Source: Photobacterium alginatilyticum (GTDB lineage Bacteria; Pseudomonadota; Gammaproteobacteria; Enterobacterales; Vibrionaceae). Taken from it: DNA of 64,000 nucleotides. The translations under genes were made by a program, and so were the position numbers. The stretch lies in NCBI RefSeq assembly GCF_009910675.1, contig NZ_RSEJ01000005.1:124001-188000 (forward strand). The letters run 5' to 3'. Below the pieces are notes generated by a model that saw nothing but the letters and a program-made list of their open reading frames with translations, was not told where the DNA came from and did not search any database. Within the stretch, counting starts at the first letter, position 1, and each line of letters opens with the position of its first letter. Positions 39,881-48,923 of the stretch are shown one piece after another.

Positions 39881-40402
39881 GTGATTGCTCAACTACGAAA
39901 GCACATGGTGCAATACGGCCCGGCTCTGATCCGCGTGCCAGCCCAAATGACCCCGTTTGCCATTCAGAAAAAAGTGATGCTTGATGGTCTGGCGATGGTG
40001 TTTAAAGAAGCGCTGGAAGATGGTGATTTTGAGTTCCTGGAAGATCGCTGGCTAAAGGTTGAGGTCAGAGATCTTGGTCTGCGCTGGTATATCAGCTACC
40101 AGGATGAGCAGTTGGTCGTCTCGGAGCATGCTGAACAGGAAGATGTCAGTTTCAGCGGCGAATGTAATGACTTGGTATTAATTGCCGCGCGCAAGGAAGA
40201 TCCTGATACACTCTTCTTCCAGCGTCGCCTTCGCATCGAAGGGGATACCGAGTTGGGACTGGAAGTAAAGAACTTGATGGACAGTATTGATCTTGAGCTG
40301 CTTCCGGCCCCGGTTAAATTTGTTTTGCAGCAGTCAGCAGACTTCATCCAGAAAGGGATGCAGGACATGGCGGCTGATAAAGAGGTCATTAATGCTCATT
40401 AG
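39881..40402 (+). CDS. ubiT: UbiT, SCP2-type accessory factor for anaerobic ubiquinone synthesis
   Basis: UbiT (YhbT) is a lipid-binding SCP2-domain protein needed with UbiU/UbiV for oxygen-independent ubiquinone synthesis. The 173-residue protein contains DVSFSGECNDLVLIAARKEDPDTLFF and RRLRIEGDTELGLEVKNLMD, closely matching E. coli UbiT. I start at GTG 39881 (VIAQLRKHMVQYGPALIRVP); the frame is open upstream to 39734 but that part is not conserved. It is separated from ubiUV by rocS, unlike E. coli, where ubiT directly faces ubiUV. yhbS overlaps its end by 11 bases. Confidence 0.92.
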   Translation: MIAQLRKHMVQYGPALIRVPAQMTPFAIQKKVMLDGLAMVFKEALEDGDFEFLEDRWLKVEVRDLGLRWYISYQDEQLVVSEHAEQEDVSFSGECNDLVLIAARKEDPDTLFFQRRLRIEGDTELGLEVKNLMDSIDLELLPAPVKFVLQQSADFIQKGMQDMAADKEVINAH

Positions 40403-40895
40403 AACAGAAGCGCCGGCAGATATTCTTCCTATCGACAGTTTGCTGAAAGCCGTATTTGACACCGAGGCGGAAGCAAACCTGGTGATGAAGCTGCGTGAAA
40501 ATGGTCACCGGACTCTGTCCTTGGTGGCATGCAGTGATGACGGCGAGTTGATTGGCCACCTGTTTTTCAGCCCGGTCACGGTTGATGGACAGGATAGTAA
40601 CTGGCAGGGGCTGGCACCGCTGGCCGTGAAGCCGGAATACCAGCGACAAGGTATTGGCCAGGCGCTGATGGAAGAGGCTAAGAGCATATTGGCTGAGCTG
40701 GGATACCCGGTGACTGTCGTGCTGGGCCACAGCGATTATTATCCGAAGGCTGGCTTTGTCAAAGCCTCTGAGCACGGGCTGAGCTGTAGCTGGTCGGTGC
40801 CGGATGAGGCGTTCATGGTGCTGGAGCTGGTTCCGGATTCTCTGGCCGGTATTACCGGGCTGGTGGAATACTGTGCGGAATTTTCCGAGCTCTGA
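40392..40895 (+). CDS. yhbS: YhbS-family GNAT acetyltransferase
   Basis: Predicted N-acetyltransferase of 167 residues with the acetyl-CoA loop VKPEYQRQGIGQALMEEA near residue 80 and the GHSDYYPKAGF segment. It aligns by eye along its whole length with E. coli YhbS, whose substrate is not established. ATG 40392 overlaps the ubiT end by 11 bases, so the two are translationally coupled; yhbS also neighbours ubiT in E. coli. Confidence 0.9.
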   Translation: MLIRTEAPADILPIDSLLKAVFDTEAEANLVMKLRENGHRTLSLVACSDDGELIGHLFFSPVTVDGQDSNWQGLAPLAVKPEYQRQGIGQALMEEAKSILAELGYPVTVVLGHSDYYPKAGFVKASEHGLSCSWSVPDEAFMVLELVPDSLAGITGLVEYCAEFSEL

Positions 40896-40918
40896 TCCCG
40901 GCAGGTTCTGAGCCCGTC

Positions 40919-40945
40919 AAATACCACCTGCGGGTGGTATTTTTA
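40919..40945 (+). terminator. terminator after yhbS
   Basis: ATACCACC / GGTGGTAT with a TGCG loop, flanked by AA and TTTTATT. It closes the ubiT-yhbS unit. Confidence 0.85.
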
Positions 40946-41046
40946 TTGGTCCTGAAAATATTCGGATACCGATGGCTCTATTTCGTCACATGATCTGGTA
41001 GGATCGCCTGCCGAAGTGATGCCACCAGACAGAAAATGGTAATACG

Positions 41047-41448
41047 ATGAATCAGAGAGATATACAGGTATTGCAGGAGATGGGCCTGACTTACTGGCAG
41101 GTAAGGAAGCCGTCCTTTTTTCCTGATATGCAAGTACCTGTGATTGACCTTCCGGAGACTTGTAAGCTGCTGTTTGTCTGTTCAGAGGCGCTGGATGAGC
41201 ATGACCGCTGGCTCTTTGGCCGGATCCTGAAGAGTATGAAGCTGGCTCCCGAGCAGGCGCTGTTACTTCCTCCTCAGGCGCTGGACCAGGTCCGTGAACA
41301 TCATTTGACGTGGTGCTGGCTGGCCGGATGCCAGGCGGCGCACCCGGCAGGGTGTCAGTTGCTGACATCAGTATCACTGAAGCAAATGCATACCAACCCA
41401 GCAAGCAAGAAAGCCTTATGGCAGCAGATTTGTTCTTATGACTCATAA
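41047..41448 (+). CDS. holD: DNA polymerase III psi subunit
   Basis: Psi links the chi subunit and SSB to the clamp loader. The 133-residue product resembles HolD (137 in E. coli): an N-terminal clamp-loader-binding segment (LQEMGLTYWQVRKPSFFPDMQV), then the alpha/beta core with KLLFVCSEAL, and a WCWLAGC stretch. This fast-evolving family is best supported by context: rimI overlaps it by 11 bases and prfC follows, the same order as in E. coli. Confidence 0.88.
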   Translation: MNQRDIQVLQEMGLTYWQVRKPSFFPDMQVPVIDLPETCKLLFVCSEALDEHDRWLFGRILKSMKLAPEQALLLPPQALDQVREHHLTWCWLAGCQAAHPAGCQLLTSVSLKQMHTNPASKKALWQQICSYDS

Positions 41449-41884
41449 AATTGTTCCCTTAGTCGCACACCATCTCGATGACGTCTGGCGTATCGAGCAG
41501 GCTGCTCATGCGTTTCCCTGGGCAGAATCGATGATCCGCAAAGCACCGGGCAAGATTGCCGCCAATTTTGTCCTTGAGATCGACGGGCAGACGGTAGGCT
41601 ACTGTTTTGGCCAGAATGTGGCGGGCGAGGCGACGTTGCTCAACATTGCCGTTGATCCTGCCTGCCAGGGCAAGGGGTACGGCAAGATATTGCTGGAAGG
41701 CTTTATCGAACAGCTCTCGGCCATGAATGCCGAGGAAATCTGGCTCGAAGTCAGGGCCAGCAATGCCCGTGCCTACCAGTTATACGAAGCGGTCGGCTTC
41801 AATGAGATCAACCGCCGGATCGGCTACTACCCGGCCGAAACCGGACGCGAAGACGCCCTGATCATGACCTATCTGATCATGTAG
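41438..41884 (+). CDS. rimI: ribosomal protein S18 alanine N-acetyltransferase
   Basis: GNAT enzyme that acetylates the N-terminus of S18. The 148-residue protein has the acetyl-CoA signature LNIAVDPACQGKGYGKILLEGF near residue 68, then EIWLEVRASNARAYQLYEAVGFNE, the RimI hallmark. It overlaps holD by 11 bases (coupled translation). Confidence 0.95.
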   Translation: MTHKIVPLVAHHLDDVWRIEQAAHAFPWAESMIRKAPGKIAANFVLEIDGQTVGYCFGQNVAGEATLLNIAVDPACQGKGYGKILLEGFIEQLSAMNAEEIWLEVRASNARAYQLYEAVGFNEINRRIGYYPAETGREDALIMTYLIM

Positions 41885-42186
41885 CCGCTCTCGATGGGCC
41901 AGGTACTTGAATCAGCACCGTGTTACTGCTGTTTCTTTCTGCGGAGTTTGCGTATAATTCCGCCATCTTTCAGGCTCCACTAGTCAACGATCATGCTGCG
42001 TAGGATAGAGGCAAACATGTAATTCACTGTAATTAAATCACCCTTTGTTTCTGCCTTGCAGATGATGGAACCCGGCTGGGTCTCGCAGCGGGACTTGGTT
42101 CCGGTCTACTTATTTGGAGCCGGGTAGCTCACGCTTGATGGGCTACTGCTCGATTATTGAAATCTCTCACAGGATTATCAACGCTT
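41885..42186 (+). promoter_or_regulatory. prfC control region: promoter-like box and structured leader with short ORF
   Basis: A perfect TATAAT lies at 41953-41958 with a poor -35. Downstream, GGAACC (42067-42072) can pair with GGTTCC (42097-42102), or the overlapping ACCCGGCT (42070-42077) can pair with AGCCGGGT (42118-42125); the two exclude each other. GTAGC / GCTAC (42124-42128 / 42142-42146) is a further stem. A short frame from ATG 42062 to TAG 42125-42127 (21 codons) spans these elements but has no visible ribosome-binding site. Pairings are seen; a regulatory switch is inferred. Confidence 0.45.
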
Positions 42187-43767
42187 ATGTCTTTTTTAGC
42201 TGAAGTGAACAAACGTCGTACGTTTGCGATCATTTCTCACCCGGATGCGGGTAAAACCACGATTACCGAAAAAGTATTGTTATTCGGAAACGCGATCCAG
42301 AAAGCCGGTACGGTCAAGGGCCGTGGCTCCAACCAGCACGCCAAGTCAGACTGGATGGAAATGGAAAAAGAGCGTGGGATCTCGGTAACCACCTCGGTTA
42401 TGCAGTTCCCGTACAACGATTGTCTGGTCAACCTGCTAGATACCCCGGGACACGAAGATTTCTCGGAAGATACCTACCGTACCCTAACCGCGGTCGACTC
42501 CTGCCTGATGGTGATCGATGCGGCCAAGGGTGTCGAGGATCGTACTCGCAAGCTGATGGAAGTTACCCGTCTGCGTGATACGCCGATCGTCACTTTCATG
42601 AACAAACTTGACCGTGATATCCGTGATCCGATGGAACTGCTGGATGAAGTGGAAACCGAGCTGAACATGGCCTGTGCGCCGGTATCATGGCCAATTGGCT
42701 GTGGTAAGGAGTTCAAGGGTGTTTACCATATTCACCGTGATGAGACGATTTTGTACTCGACAGGCCAGGGCCACACGATTCAGGAGGCTCGCATCATCAA
42801 AGGGCTGGATAACCCGGAGCTTGATGAAGCAGTTGGCGATGATTTGGCTGAGCAGCTACGCGAAGAGCTGGAGCTGGTGATCGGTGCCTCGCACGAGTTC
42901 GACCGCGAACTGTTCCTGAGCGGTGAGCTGACGCCTGTCTTCTTCGGTACGGCACTGGGTAACTTTGGTGTTGACCATATGCTGGACGGCCTGACTGAAT
43001 GGGCACCGACGCCAATGCCACGTAAGGCCAACGAGCGTGACGTTGAAGCCAGCGAAGAGAAGTTCTCGGGTTTTGTCTTCAAAATTCAGGCGAACATGGA
43101 TCCGAAACACCGTGACCGTATTGCCTTCATGCGTATCGTATCGGGTACCTACAGCCAGGGCATGAAGATGAACCATGTCCGTACCGGCAAGAACGTCAGC
43201 ATTTCTGATGCGGTAACCTTCATGGCCGGTGACCGTTCACGTGCGGAAAAGGCTTATGCGGGCGACATTATCGGTCTGCATAACCATGGCACCATCCAGA
43301 TCGGTGATACCTTTACCCAGGGTGAAAGCCTCAAGTTTGCCGGTATCCCGAACTTTGCACCGGAGCTGTTCCGTCGTATCCGCCTGAAAGATCCACTGAA
43401 GCAGAAGCAGCTGCTAAAAGGTCTGGTTCAGCTGTCTGAAGAAGGTGCGGTGCAGGTGTTCCGTCCGCTGCAGAACAACGATTTGATCGTGGGTGCGGTT
43501 GGTGTGCTGCAGTTCGATGTGGTTGTTGCCCGTCTGAAGGCGGAATATAACGTTGAAGCGATTTATGAAAGCGTCAATGTTGCGACGGCACGCTGGGTAG
43601 AGTGCGACGATACCAAGACGCTGGAAGAGTTCAAGCGCAAGAACCAGACGAACCTGGCACTGGACGGCGGTGATAACCTAAGTTACATCGCGCCAACCAT
43701 GGTGAACCTGAACTTGGCGAAAGAGCGCTTCCCTGACGTCGACTTCCGGGCGACTCGCGAGCACTAA
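42187..43767 (+). CDS. prfC: peptide chain release factor 3
   Basis: RF3 is the GTPase that removes RF1/RF2 from the ribosome after peptide release and aids post-transfer quality control. The 526-residue protein has G1 SHPDAGKTT near residue 17, the [26 protein letters not shown] switch I block, [16 protein letters not shown], and NKLDRD. It matches E. coli RF3 to the final TREH. ATG 42187 ([13 protein letters not shown]) is chosen by comparison; the open frame extends ten codons further upstream. Confidence 0.97.
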   Translation: MSFLAEVNKRRTFAIISHPDAGKTTITEKVLLFGNAIQKAGTVKGRGSNQHAKSDWMEMEKERGISVTTSVMQFPYNDCLVNLLDTPGHEDFSEDTYRTLTAVDSCLMVIDAAKGVEDRTRKLMEVTRLRDTPIVTFMNKLDRDIRDPMELLDEVETELNMACAPVSWPIGCGKEFKGVYHIHRDETILYSTGQGHTIQEARIIKGLDNPELDEAVGDDLAEQLREELELVIGASHEFDRELFLSGELTPVFFGTALGNFGVDHMLDGLTEWAPTPMPRKANERDVEASEEKFSGFVFKIQANMDPKHRDRIAFMRIVSGTYSQGMKMNHVRTGKNVSISDAVTFMAGDRSRAEKAYAGDIIGLHNHGTIQIGDTFTQGESLKFAGIPNFAPELFRRIRLKDPLKQKQLLKGLVQLSEEGAVQVFRPLQNNDLIVGAVGVLQFDVVVARLKAEYNVEAIYESVNVATARWVECDDTKTLEEFKRKNQTNLALDGGDNLSYIAPTMVNLNLAKERFPDVDFRATREH

Positions 43768-43807
43768 TCGCGCTTTCCGGGCGAGAGCCTGCCTACAATA
43801 GTCCAAG

Positions 43808-43834
43808 GCCGTCACAGTTGTGGCGGCTTTTTTT
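43808..43834 (+). terminator. terminator after prfC
   Basis: GCCGTCAC / GTGGCGGC (one G-U pair) with an AGTT loop, then seven Ts. Confidence 0.9.
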
Positions 43835-43937
43835 ATCCTTTTCTGGCGAATCTGCCTCCCCTCTCTTTTATTCCCTTATTCTCGGTCTAGTATTCTTCCT
43901 GTTGCGTATTGAAAGAACAATGGAAGGAATGGGGACT

Positions 43938-46022
43938 ATGGAATTTTCGACCGGCAGGGATATTTACTCATGGCCAGGGGAGCCCTACCCGCTAGGCGCC
44001 ACCATCAAAGAGCAGGGCGTGAACTTCAGCCTGTATTCCAAAGACGCAACCCAAGTGATATTGCACTTGTTTGACAGTCAGAATGCTACCGCGCCGTTTC
44101 ATTCATTTGAGCTTGATCCTATTATGCACAAGCGGGGGCATTACTGGTTTTTGTTTGTTGCCAATATCGGTCACGGTCAGGTGTATGCCTTTCAGGTGGA
44201 TGGTCCCTGGAAACCTGAGGCAGGACTTCGCTTCAACAAGGAAAAAATACTGATTGACCCCTACAGCCAGGCGATTAGCTTCGGGCGTCACTATTGTCGT
44301 GACAACGCCATTGGTCCCGGGCCGAATATGGCGAGCGGGATGAAAAGTGTTGTTGTTGATCAGCGGGCCTTTGACTGGCAGGGCACTCAGGCTCCGCGCC
44401 ATTCAATGACAGATACCGTGATCTACGAAATGCATGTCGGCGGGTTTACCAAGCACCCGTCCTCGGGCGTCGACGAAGCCAGGCGGGGAACATTTGCCGG
44501 TGTTATCGATAAGATCCCCTACCTTAAGTCGCTCGGGGTGACGGCCGTTGAGCTGATGCCTATCCAGCAGTTTGATGTCGATGATGCGCCGCAGGGACGG
44601 CAAAATTACTGGGGCTATAGTCCGATCAATTTCTTTGCCGTTCATGCCGACTATAGCGTCGAGAAAGATCCGCTTGCCGCGATCACTGAATTTAAAACCC
44701 TGGTCAGGGAACTACACCGGGCCGATATTGAAGTGATCCTGGATGTCGTGTTCAACCATACGGCAGAAGGTGACGAGAGCGGCCCGACGTTTTGCTTCAA
44801 GGGGCTGCAGAACGGGGCGTATTATATTGTCGATAAGAAAAATGGCCAGTATGCCAATTACAGCGGCTGCGGCAATACCTGCAATGCCAACCACAGCGTT
44901 CTGCGGCGGATGATCATTGATGCACTGCATTTCTGGGTAACCGAGATGCGGGTAGACGGTTTTCGCTTTGATCTGGCATCGGTACTGGCGCGAGATAGCC
45001 AGGGCCACCCGATGAGAGAGCCGCCCTTGTTATGGTCAATCGATTCGGATCCTATCCTGAGCAGTACCAAGATCTTTGCCGAAGCCTGGGATGCCGCCGG
45101 CCTGTATCAGGTTGGCTCGTTCATTGGCGACCGATGGAACGAGTGGAACGGTAAGTACCGTGATGATGTCCGGGCTTTCTGGCGCGGTGACAGCGGGAGT
45201 ATCAGCCCGTTTGCCTCCCGGATCCTGGGATCGCCCGATATTTACTGCAGTAACCGCCATTCGCCGCATCGCTCGGTCAATTTCATCTGTGCTCATGATG
45301 GCTTTACCCTCAATGACCTGGTCAGCTATAGCGAAAAGCATAACTGGGATAATGGCGAGGCCAACCGGGACGGTGACAACCATAACCTGTCGAACAACTA
45401 TGGTGTGGAAGGGCCGACGGATATTGCCGAGGTCGAGGCGCTGCGAAACCGCCAGTGTAAAAATATGCTGGCAACACTATTGCTCTCACTGGGAACACCG
45501 ATGATTTCGATGGGGGATGAAGTCCGGCGTACCCAGCAGGGCAATAACAATGCCTATTGCCAGGATAACGAAATCAGCTGGTTTGACTGGCGCCTGGTCG
45601 ACAAGCATGCCGATATGCTGCGGTTCGTGATGTTAATGAACCAGATCCGGCGCACCGAGCCGACCATTGAATGGAACATGCATATGTCGCTGAGCTCGGT
45701 GCTCGAGAATGTCGGGATCAACTGGCATGGGCTTCAGCCGCACCAGCCTGACTGGTCTGAACATTCTCATTCGCTGGCAACAACCGTGATTCACCCTATC
45801 AGTGAGGATGAGCTATATGTCATCTGCAATGCCTACTGGGATCCGCTGGTGTTCACCTTGCCGGATAGTGGTGACAGGGACTGGCACCTGCTGGTCAACA
45901 CCGCTGAGCCAAGCCCCCGTGATATCTATACTATCGAGCAGGCACCGAGATATCGTGGCGATACGATTTTGGTTACCGGGCGTAGTATGATAATCATGAT
46001 TGCCAAATCAACCAGCCGGTAG
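43938..46022 (+). CDS. isoamylase/GlgX-type glycogen debranching enzyme (GH13)
   Basis: Predicted hydrolase of alpha-1,6 branches in glycogen or related glucans, 694 residues. It has an N-terminal carbohydrate-binding CBM48-like domain (YPLGATIKEQGVNFSLYSKDA) and the GH13 barrel with all four conserved regions: DVVFNHTAEG, RVDGFRFDLAS (nucleophile D), IFAEAWDAAG (acid/base E) and FICAHDGFTLND. The architecture fits GlgX/TreX. No other glycogen gene is adjacent. ATG 43938 has AAGGA 9 bases upstream; ATGs at 43920 and 43929 are poorer. The gene overlaps nothing and is followed 9 bases later by a small ORF. Confidence 0.88.
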   Translation: MEFSTGRDIYSWPGEPYPLGATIKEQGVNFSLYSKDATQVILHLFDSQNATAPFHSFELDPIMHKRGHYWFLFVANIGHGQVYAFQVDGPWKPEAGLRFNKEKILIDPYSQAISFGRHYCRDNAIGPGPNMASGMKSVVVDQRAFDWQGTQAPRHSMTDTVIYEMHVGGFTKHPSSGVDEARRGTFAGVIDKIPYLKSLGVTAVELMPIQQFDVDDAPQGRQNYWGYSPINFFAVHADYSVEKDPLAAITEFKTLVRELHRADIEVILDVVFNHTAEGDESGPTFCFKGLQNGAYYIVDKKNGQYANYSGCGNTCNANHSVLRRMIIDALHFWVTEMRVDGFRFDLASVLARDSQGHPMREPPLLWSIDSDPILSSTKIFAEAWDAAGLYQVGSFIGDRWNEWNGKYRDDVRAFWRGDSGSISPFASRILGSPDIYCSNRHSPHRSVNFICAHDGFTLNDLVSYSEKHNWDNGEANRDGDNHNLSNNYGVEGPTDIAEVEALRNRQCKNMLATLLLSLGTPMISMGDEVRRTQQGNNNAYCQDNEISWFDWRLVDKHADMLRFVMLMNQIRRTEPTIEWNMHMSLSSVLENVGINWHGLQPHQPDWSEHSHSLATTVIHPISEDELYVICNAYWDPLVFTLPDSGDRDWHLLVNTAEPSPRDIYTIEQAPRYRGDTILVTGRSMIIMIAKSTSR

Positions 46023-46031
46023 GAGAGATTG

Positions 46032-46241
46032 ATGCTGAAGTGGCTAAAACGAGGGATCGCCAAATATGACAGGTGGTGTGAGCGATTGGGGTTGGTCCCG
46101 GAGAACCGCCGCTGTTGCGCACCTGTGCATTATGATGATGACGATCCTAGAAACCCGTCTATGCGGAGACACTCTCGTCAAAGGCCGGACGACAAGCCGC
46201 CGCAGGGCCCTGCATGCAGCTTGCAGAACGAGAAGACATAA
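46032..46241 (+). CDS. small conserved-looking protein of unknown function (DUF5363-like)
   Basis: A 69-residue frame starts MLKWLKRGIAKYDRWCERLG and continues with a cysteine pair (RRCC) and an acidic patch (HYDDDDP), ending in a polar, basic tail. AGGAGAG (46021-46027) is a very good ribosome-binding site and overlaps the stop of the debranching enzyme, so the two are co-transcribed and probably coupled. The N-terminus recalls small Vibrionaceae proteins listed as DUF5363; this is from memory. Function unknown; no membrane segment is evident. Confidence 0.7.
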   Translation: MLKWLKRGIAKYDRWCERLGLVPENRRCCAPVHYDDDDPRNPSMRRHSRQRPDDKPPQGPACSLQNEKT

Positions 46242-46256
46242 TGAGGGGCTTTTCCA

Positions 46257-47048
46257 ATGCTCATTGACAGCCATTGTCATTTTGACTTTGAGCCTTTTGC
46301 CTCCGATCCTGCTTATTACCTAACGCTGGCACGCCGTGCCGGGGTGGGGACCATTGTGATCCCCTCCGTCGGCGAGCGGAACTGGCTGGTGGTGAAATCT
46401 CTCTGCCAGCAGTTTGACGGTTTGTATTATGCTCTGGGGCTGCACCCGTTTTTTTCTCAGGAGCACAGCCAATATGCGTTGTCCTTGTTATCAGAGCAAC
46501 TGGCAGAAGTAGCCGGTACAGAGAAGAAGGATCGCAAATGTGTCGCCGTGGGCGAGTGCGGGCTCGATTTTGCCATAGCGGGTGCCAATCGGGAGCGGCA
46601 GATAGAGCTACTGTCAGCGCAGCTGGTACTGGCGAATGAATACGGTTTGCCTGTTATCCTGCATTGCCGGAAGGCCTTTCCCGAGCTAGTGAGTGTACTG
46701 AAGCGAACACCGCCGAGGGCGGGTGGGGTGTATCATGGTTTCAGTGGCAGCCTGCCGCAGGCAGAGCAATTAATCGATCTGGGTATCAAAATTGGTGTAG
46801 GTGGAACGATTACATATCGCCGTGCCAACAAAACCCGCAATACAATAGCTGCACTGCCGTTGACCGCACTGATGCTAGAGACCGATGCGCCGGATATGCC
46901 TGTTTCCGGCTATCAGGGAGAGCCCAATCGTCCTGATCGGTTATTCAATATTATGCAATCACTTGTCGAGATCAGAGAGGAATCTGAAGCTGAAATAGCT
47001 TCAGCTACCAGCTTAACCGCGGCTGAACTTTTTCGGATATTGATGTGA
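46257..47048 (+). CDS. yjjV: TatD-family metal-dependent hydrolase YjjV
   Basis: Predicted metal-dependent deoxyribonuclease/hydrolase of the TatD family, 263 residues. Metal-binding residues are visible: HCH at residues 6-8 in IDSHCHFDFEPF, the glutamate in AVGECGLDF, HCRK, HGFSGS and TDAPDMP. It follows E. coli YjjV closely, including GIKIGVGGTITYRRA. GAGGGG at 46243-46248 precedes the ATG. It lies upstream of the nucleoside genes, as E. coli yjjV lies upstream of deoCABD. Confidence 0.93.
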   Translation: MLIDSHCHFDFEPFASDPAYYLTLARRAGVGTIVIPSVGERNWLVVKSLCQQFDGLYYALGLHPFFSQEHSQYALSLLSEQLAEVAGTEKKDRKCVAVGECGLDFAIAGANRERQIELLSAQLVLANEYGLPVILHCRKAFPELVSVLKRTPPRAGGVYHGFSGSLPQAEQLIDLGIKIGVGGTITYRRANKTRNTIAALPLTALMLETDAPDMPVSGYQGEPNRPDRLFNIMQSLVEIREESEAEIASATSLTAAELFRILM

Positions 47049-47068
47049 TCTGGATCTAAAAGAAAACG

Positions 47069-47120
47069 ATTGCGCGAAACGGTTGCGTAAGTTGTGTTTT
47101 CGTTTGTGATTTATGTCACG
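47069..47120 (+). promoter_or_regulatory. CRP site and possible CytR half-sites upstream of the nucleoside transporter
   Basis: TGTGA-TTTATG-TCACG (47105-47120) matches the CRP consensus TGTGA-N6-TCACA at 9 of 10 positions. Just upstream are two direct repeats resembling the CytR octamer GTTGCATT: ATTGCGCG (47069-47076) and GTTGCGTA (47082-47089). A second degenerate TGTGA follows at 47123-47127. CRP/CytR control of nucleoside uptake is established in E. coli and V. cholerae; its operation here is inferred from the sites. Confidence 0.65.
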
Positions 47121-47264
47121 TTTGTGATTAAACTTTCACTCTCTTTCCTTGGAAAGTGTGATGGCGGCATTACTTTATCCGCCGCTGCGTTAGTATAATG
47201 CGCCGGACTCTTAAAGAGCCAAATTGTCGAGACGCCAAACTTAACTAAAGGGATGCCATAAACT

Positions 47265-48518
47265 ATGAGCCTGTTTATGAGCCTGGTTGGGATGTTAGTA
47301 CTGCTAGGTCTAGCTGTTCTACTATCTGATAACCGTAAAGCTATTAATCTACGTACTGTTGGTGGCGCATTTGCCATCCAATTTTCATTAGGTGCATTTG
47401 TTCTGTATGTACCTTGGGGTAAAGATGTTCTTGGTGCTGCGAGTAGCGGTGTTCAGAGCGTCATTGATTTTGGTAACATCGGTATCGAATTCCTATTCGG
47501 TAGCCTAGTGAACTTCTCTGTTGAAGGTATTGGTTTTATCTTCGCATTTAAAGTTCTGCCAACAGTAATCTTCTTCTCAGCACTGATCAGTGTTCTTTAC
47601 TACCTAGGCGTTATGCAGGTTGTAATCAACGTTCTTGGTGGCGGTCTGAAGAAGGTACTTGGAACCTCTAACGCAGAATCAATGTCTGCAACAGCTAACA
47701 TTTTCGTTGGTCAGACTGAAGCACCGCTAGTTGTGCGTCCGTTTGTACCAAAAATGACGCAGTCTGAGCTGTTTGCCGTAATGTGTGGTGGTCTGGCTTC
47801 GGTTGCTGGTGGTGTTCTTGCTGGTTATGCAGCAATGGGTGTACCTCTAGAGTACCTGATTGCAGCCTCTTTCATGGCAGCACCTGGTGGTCTGTTGTTT
47901 GCTAAAATCATCAAGCCTGAAACAGACGAGCCTGTTGAGCAGCTTGGTGGTGACGAAGCAGAGGGCGACGACAAGCCTGCTAACGTAATTGATGCAGCTG
48001 CTGGCGGTGCGTCTGCTGGTATGCAACTGTCTCTAAACATCGGCGCAATGCTATTGGCATTCGTTGGTCTGATTGCTCTTATTAACGGTATGCTAGGTGG
48101 CATCGGTGGTTGGGTCGGCATGCCGCATCTAACTCTGGAACTGCTACTTGGTTACGCATTCCAGCCTCTAGCATTCCTAATCGGTGTTCCATGGGCTGAT
48201 GCAAACATTGCTGGTTCTTTCATCGGTCAGAAGCTGATCCTGAACGAATTTGTTGCTTACCTGAGCTACGTTCCTTACCTAGGCGATGCTGCTCCTGCAG
48301 TTATCTCTGAAAAGACAAAAGTAATCATCTCTTTTGCTCTATGTGGTTTTGCGAACCTGTCTTCAGTAGCAATCCTACTAGGTGGTCTTGGTAGCATCGC
48401 GCCAAACCGTCGTCACGACATTGCACGCTTTGGTATGCGCGCAGTAGCAGCAGGTACATTATCTAACCTAATGTCTGCAACTATCGCTGGTCTGTTCTTC
48501 TCACTAAGCGCAATGTAA
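47265..48518 (+). CDS. nupC: concentrative nucleoside transporter (CNT/NupC family)
   Basis: Inner-membrane Na+- or H+-coupled nucleoside importer, 417 residues. It is very close by eye to the crystallised V. cholerae CNT (vcCNT, VC2352): it begins [21 protein letters not shown] and contains [25 protein letters not shown] near residue 148 and the second substrate block ANEF-like [14 protein letters not shown] and [15 protein letters not shown]. An acidic loop (about residues 220-240) varies between species. Codon use is strongly biased, suggesting high expression. It precedes deoCABD, so uptake and catabolism sit together. Confidence 0.94.
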   Translation: MSLFMSLVGMLVLLGLAVLLSDNRKAINLRTVGGAFAIQFSLGAFVLYVPWGKDVLGAASSGVQSVIDFGNIGIEFLFGSLVNFSVEGIGFIFAFKVLPTVIFFSALISVLYYLGVMQVVINVLGGGLKKVLGTSNAESMSATANIFVGQTEAPLVVRPFVPKMTQSELFAVMCGGLASVAGGVLAGYAAMGVPLEYLIAASFMAAPGGLLFAKIIKPETDEPVEQLGGDEAEGDDKPANVIDAAAGGASAGMQLSLNIGAMLLAFVGLIALINGMLGGIGGWVGMPHLTLELLLGYAFQPLAFLIGVPWADANIAGSFIGQKLILNEFVAYLSYVPYLGDAAPAVISEKTKVIISFALCGFANLSSVAILLGGLGSIAPNRRHDIARFGMRAVAAGTLSNLMSATIAGLFFSLSAM

Positions 48519-48543
48519 TCACTGACTCGTTCAGCTGAATGAT

Positions 48544-48572
48544 AAACGCCACGGTTATACCGTGGCGTTTTT
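48544..48572 (+). terminator. terminator after the nucleoside transporter
   Basis: AAACGCCACGG / CCGTGGCGTTT (11 bp) with a TTATA loop, followed by TT. It separates the transporter from the deo operon. Confidence 0.88.
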
Positions 48573-48923
48573 GTATCTGTCGGTTTCGAGCTGCAATTCA
48601 CCTCTTATTCCTGCGACTTATTCAGGGCACCTCATGCGCCACTAACTGAATAATTATTTACCCAGACTGGTCTGTTTTTTCGCGTTGAGTCACTGACCCC
48701 TCGATACTCCTTCCCCGGATTCAAAATCCAGGGCTTCAGCCCCTCAATATTGATCAACAGATTCGGTAAAAACTTGTAACACGCTCATTTTTTGTATCAT
48801 AAAATCGATTGCGCTCCGGTTTCTGCCATATTCCTTTGCTACCATCATTTCACGTTGCAAGCGACACCTCAGTATCTGCAGGCTACACTTTGTTTGTTTC
48901 TGTAAAACACAGAGAGAAACGTT
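48573..48923. other. 351-bp spacer before xapX
   Basis: No gene is supported. Two small adjacent hairpins, GGATT-CAA-AATCC (48717-48729) and GGGC-TTCA-GCCC (48731-48742), are the only clear structures and lack a T-run. The stretch is C-rich on the plus strand. An AGAGAG ribosome-binding site for xapX begins at 48911. Confidence 0.4.
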
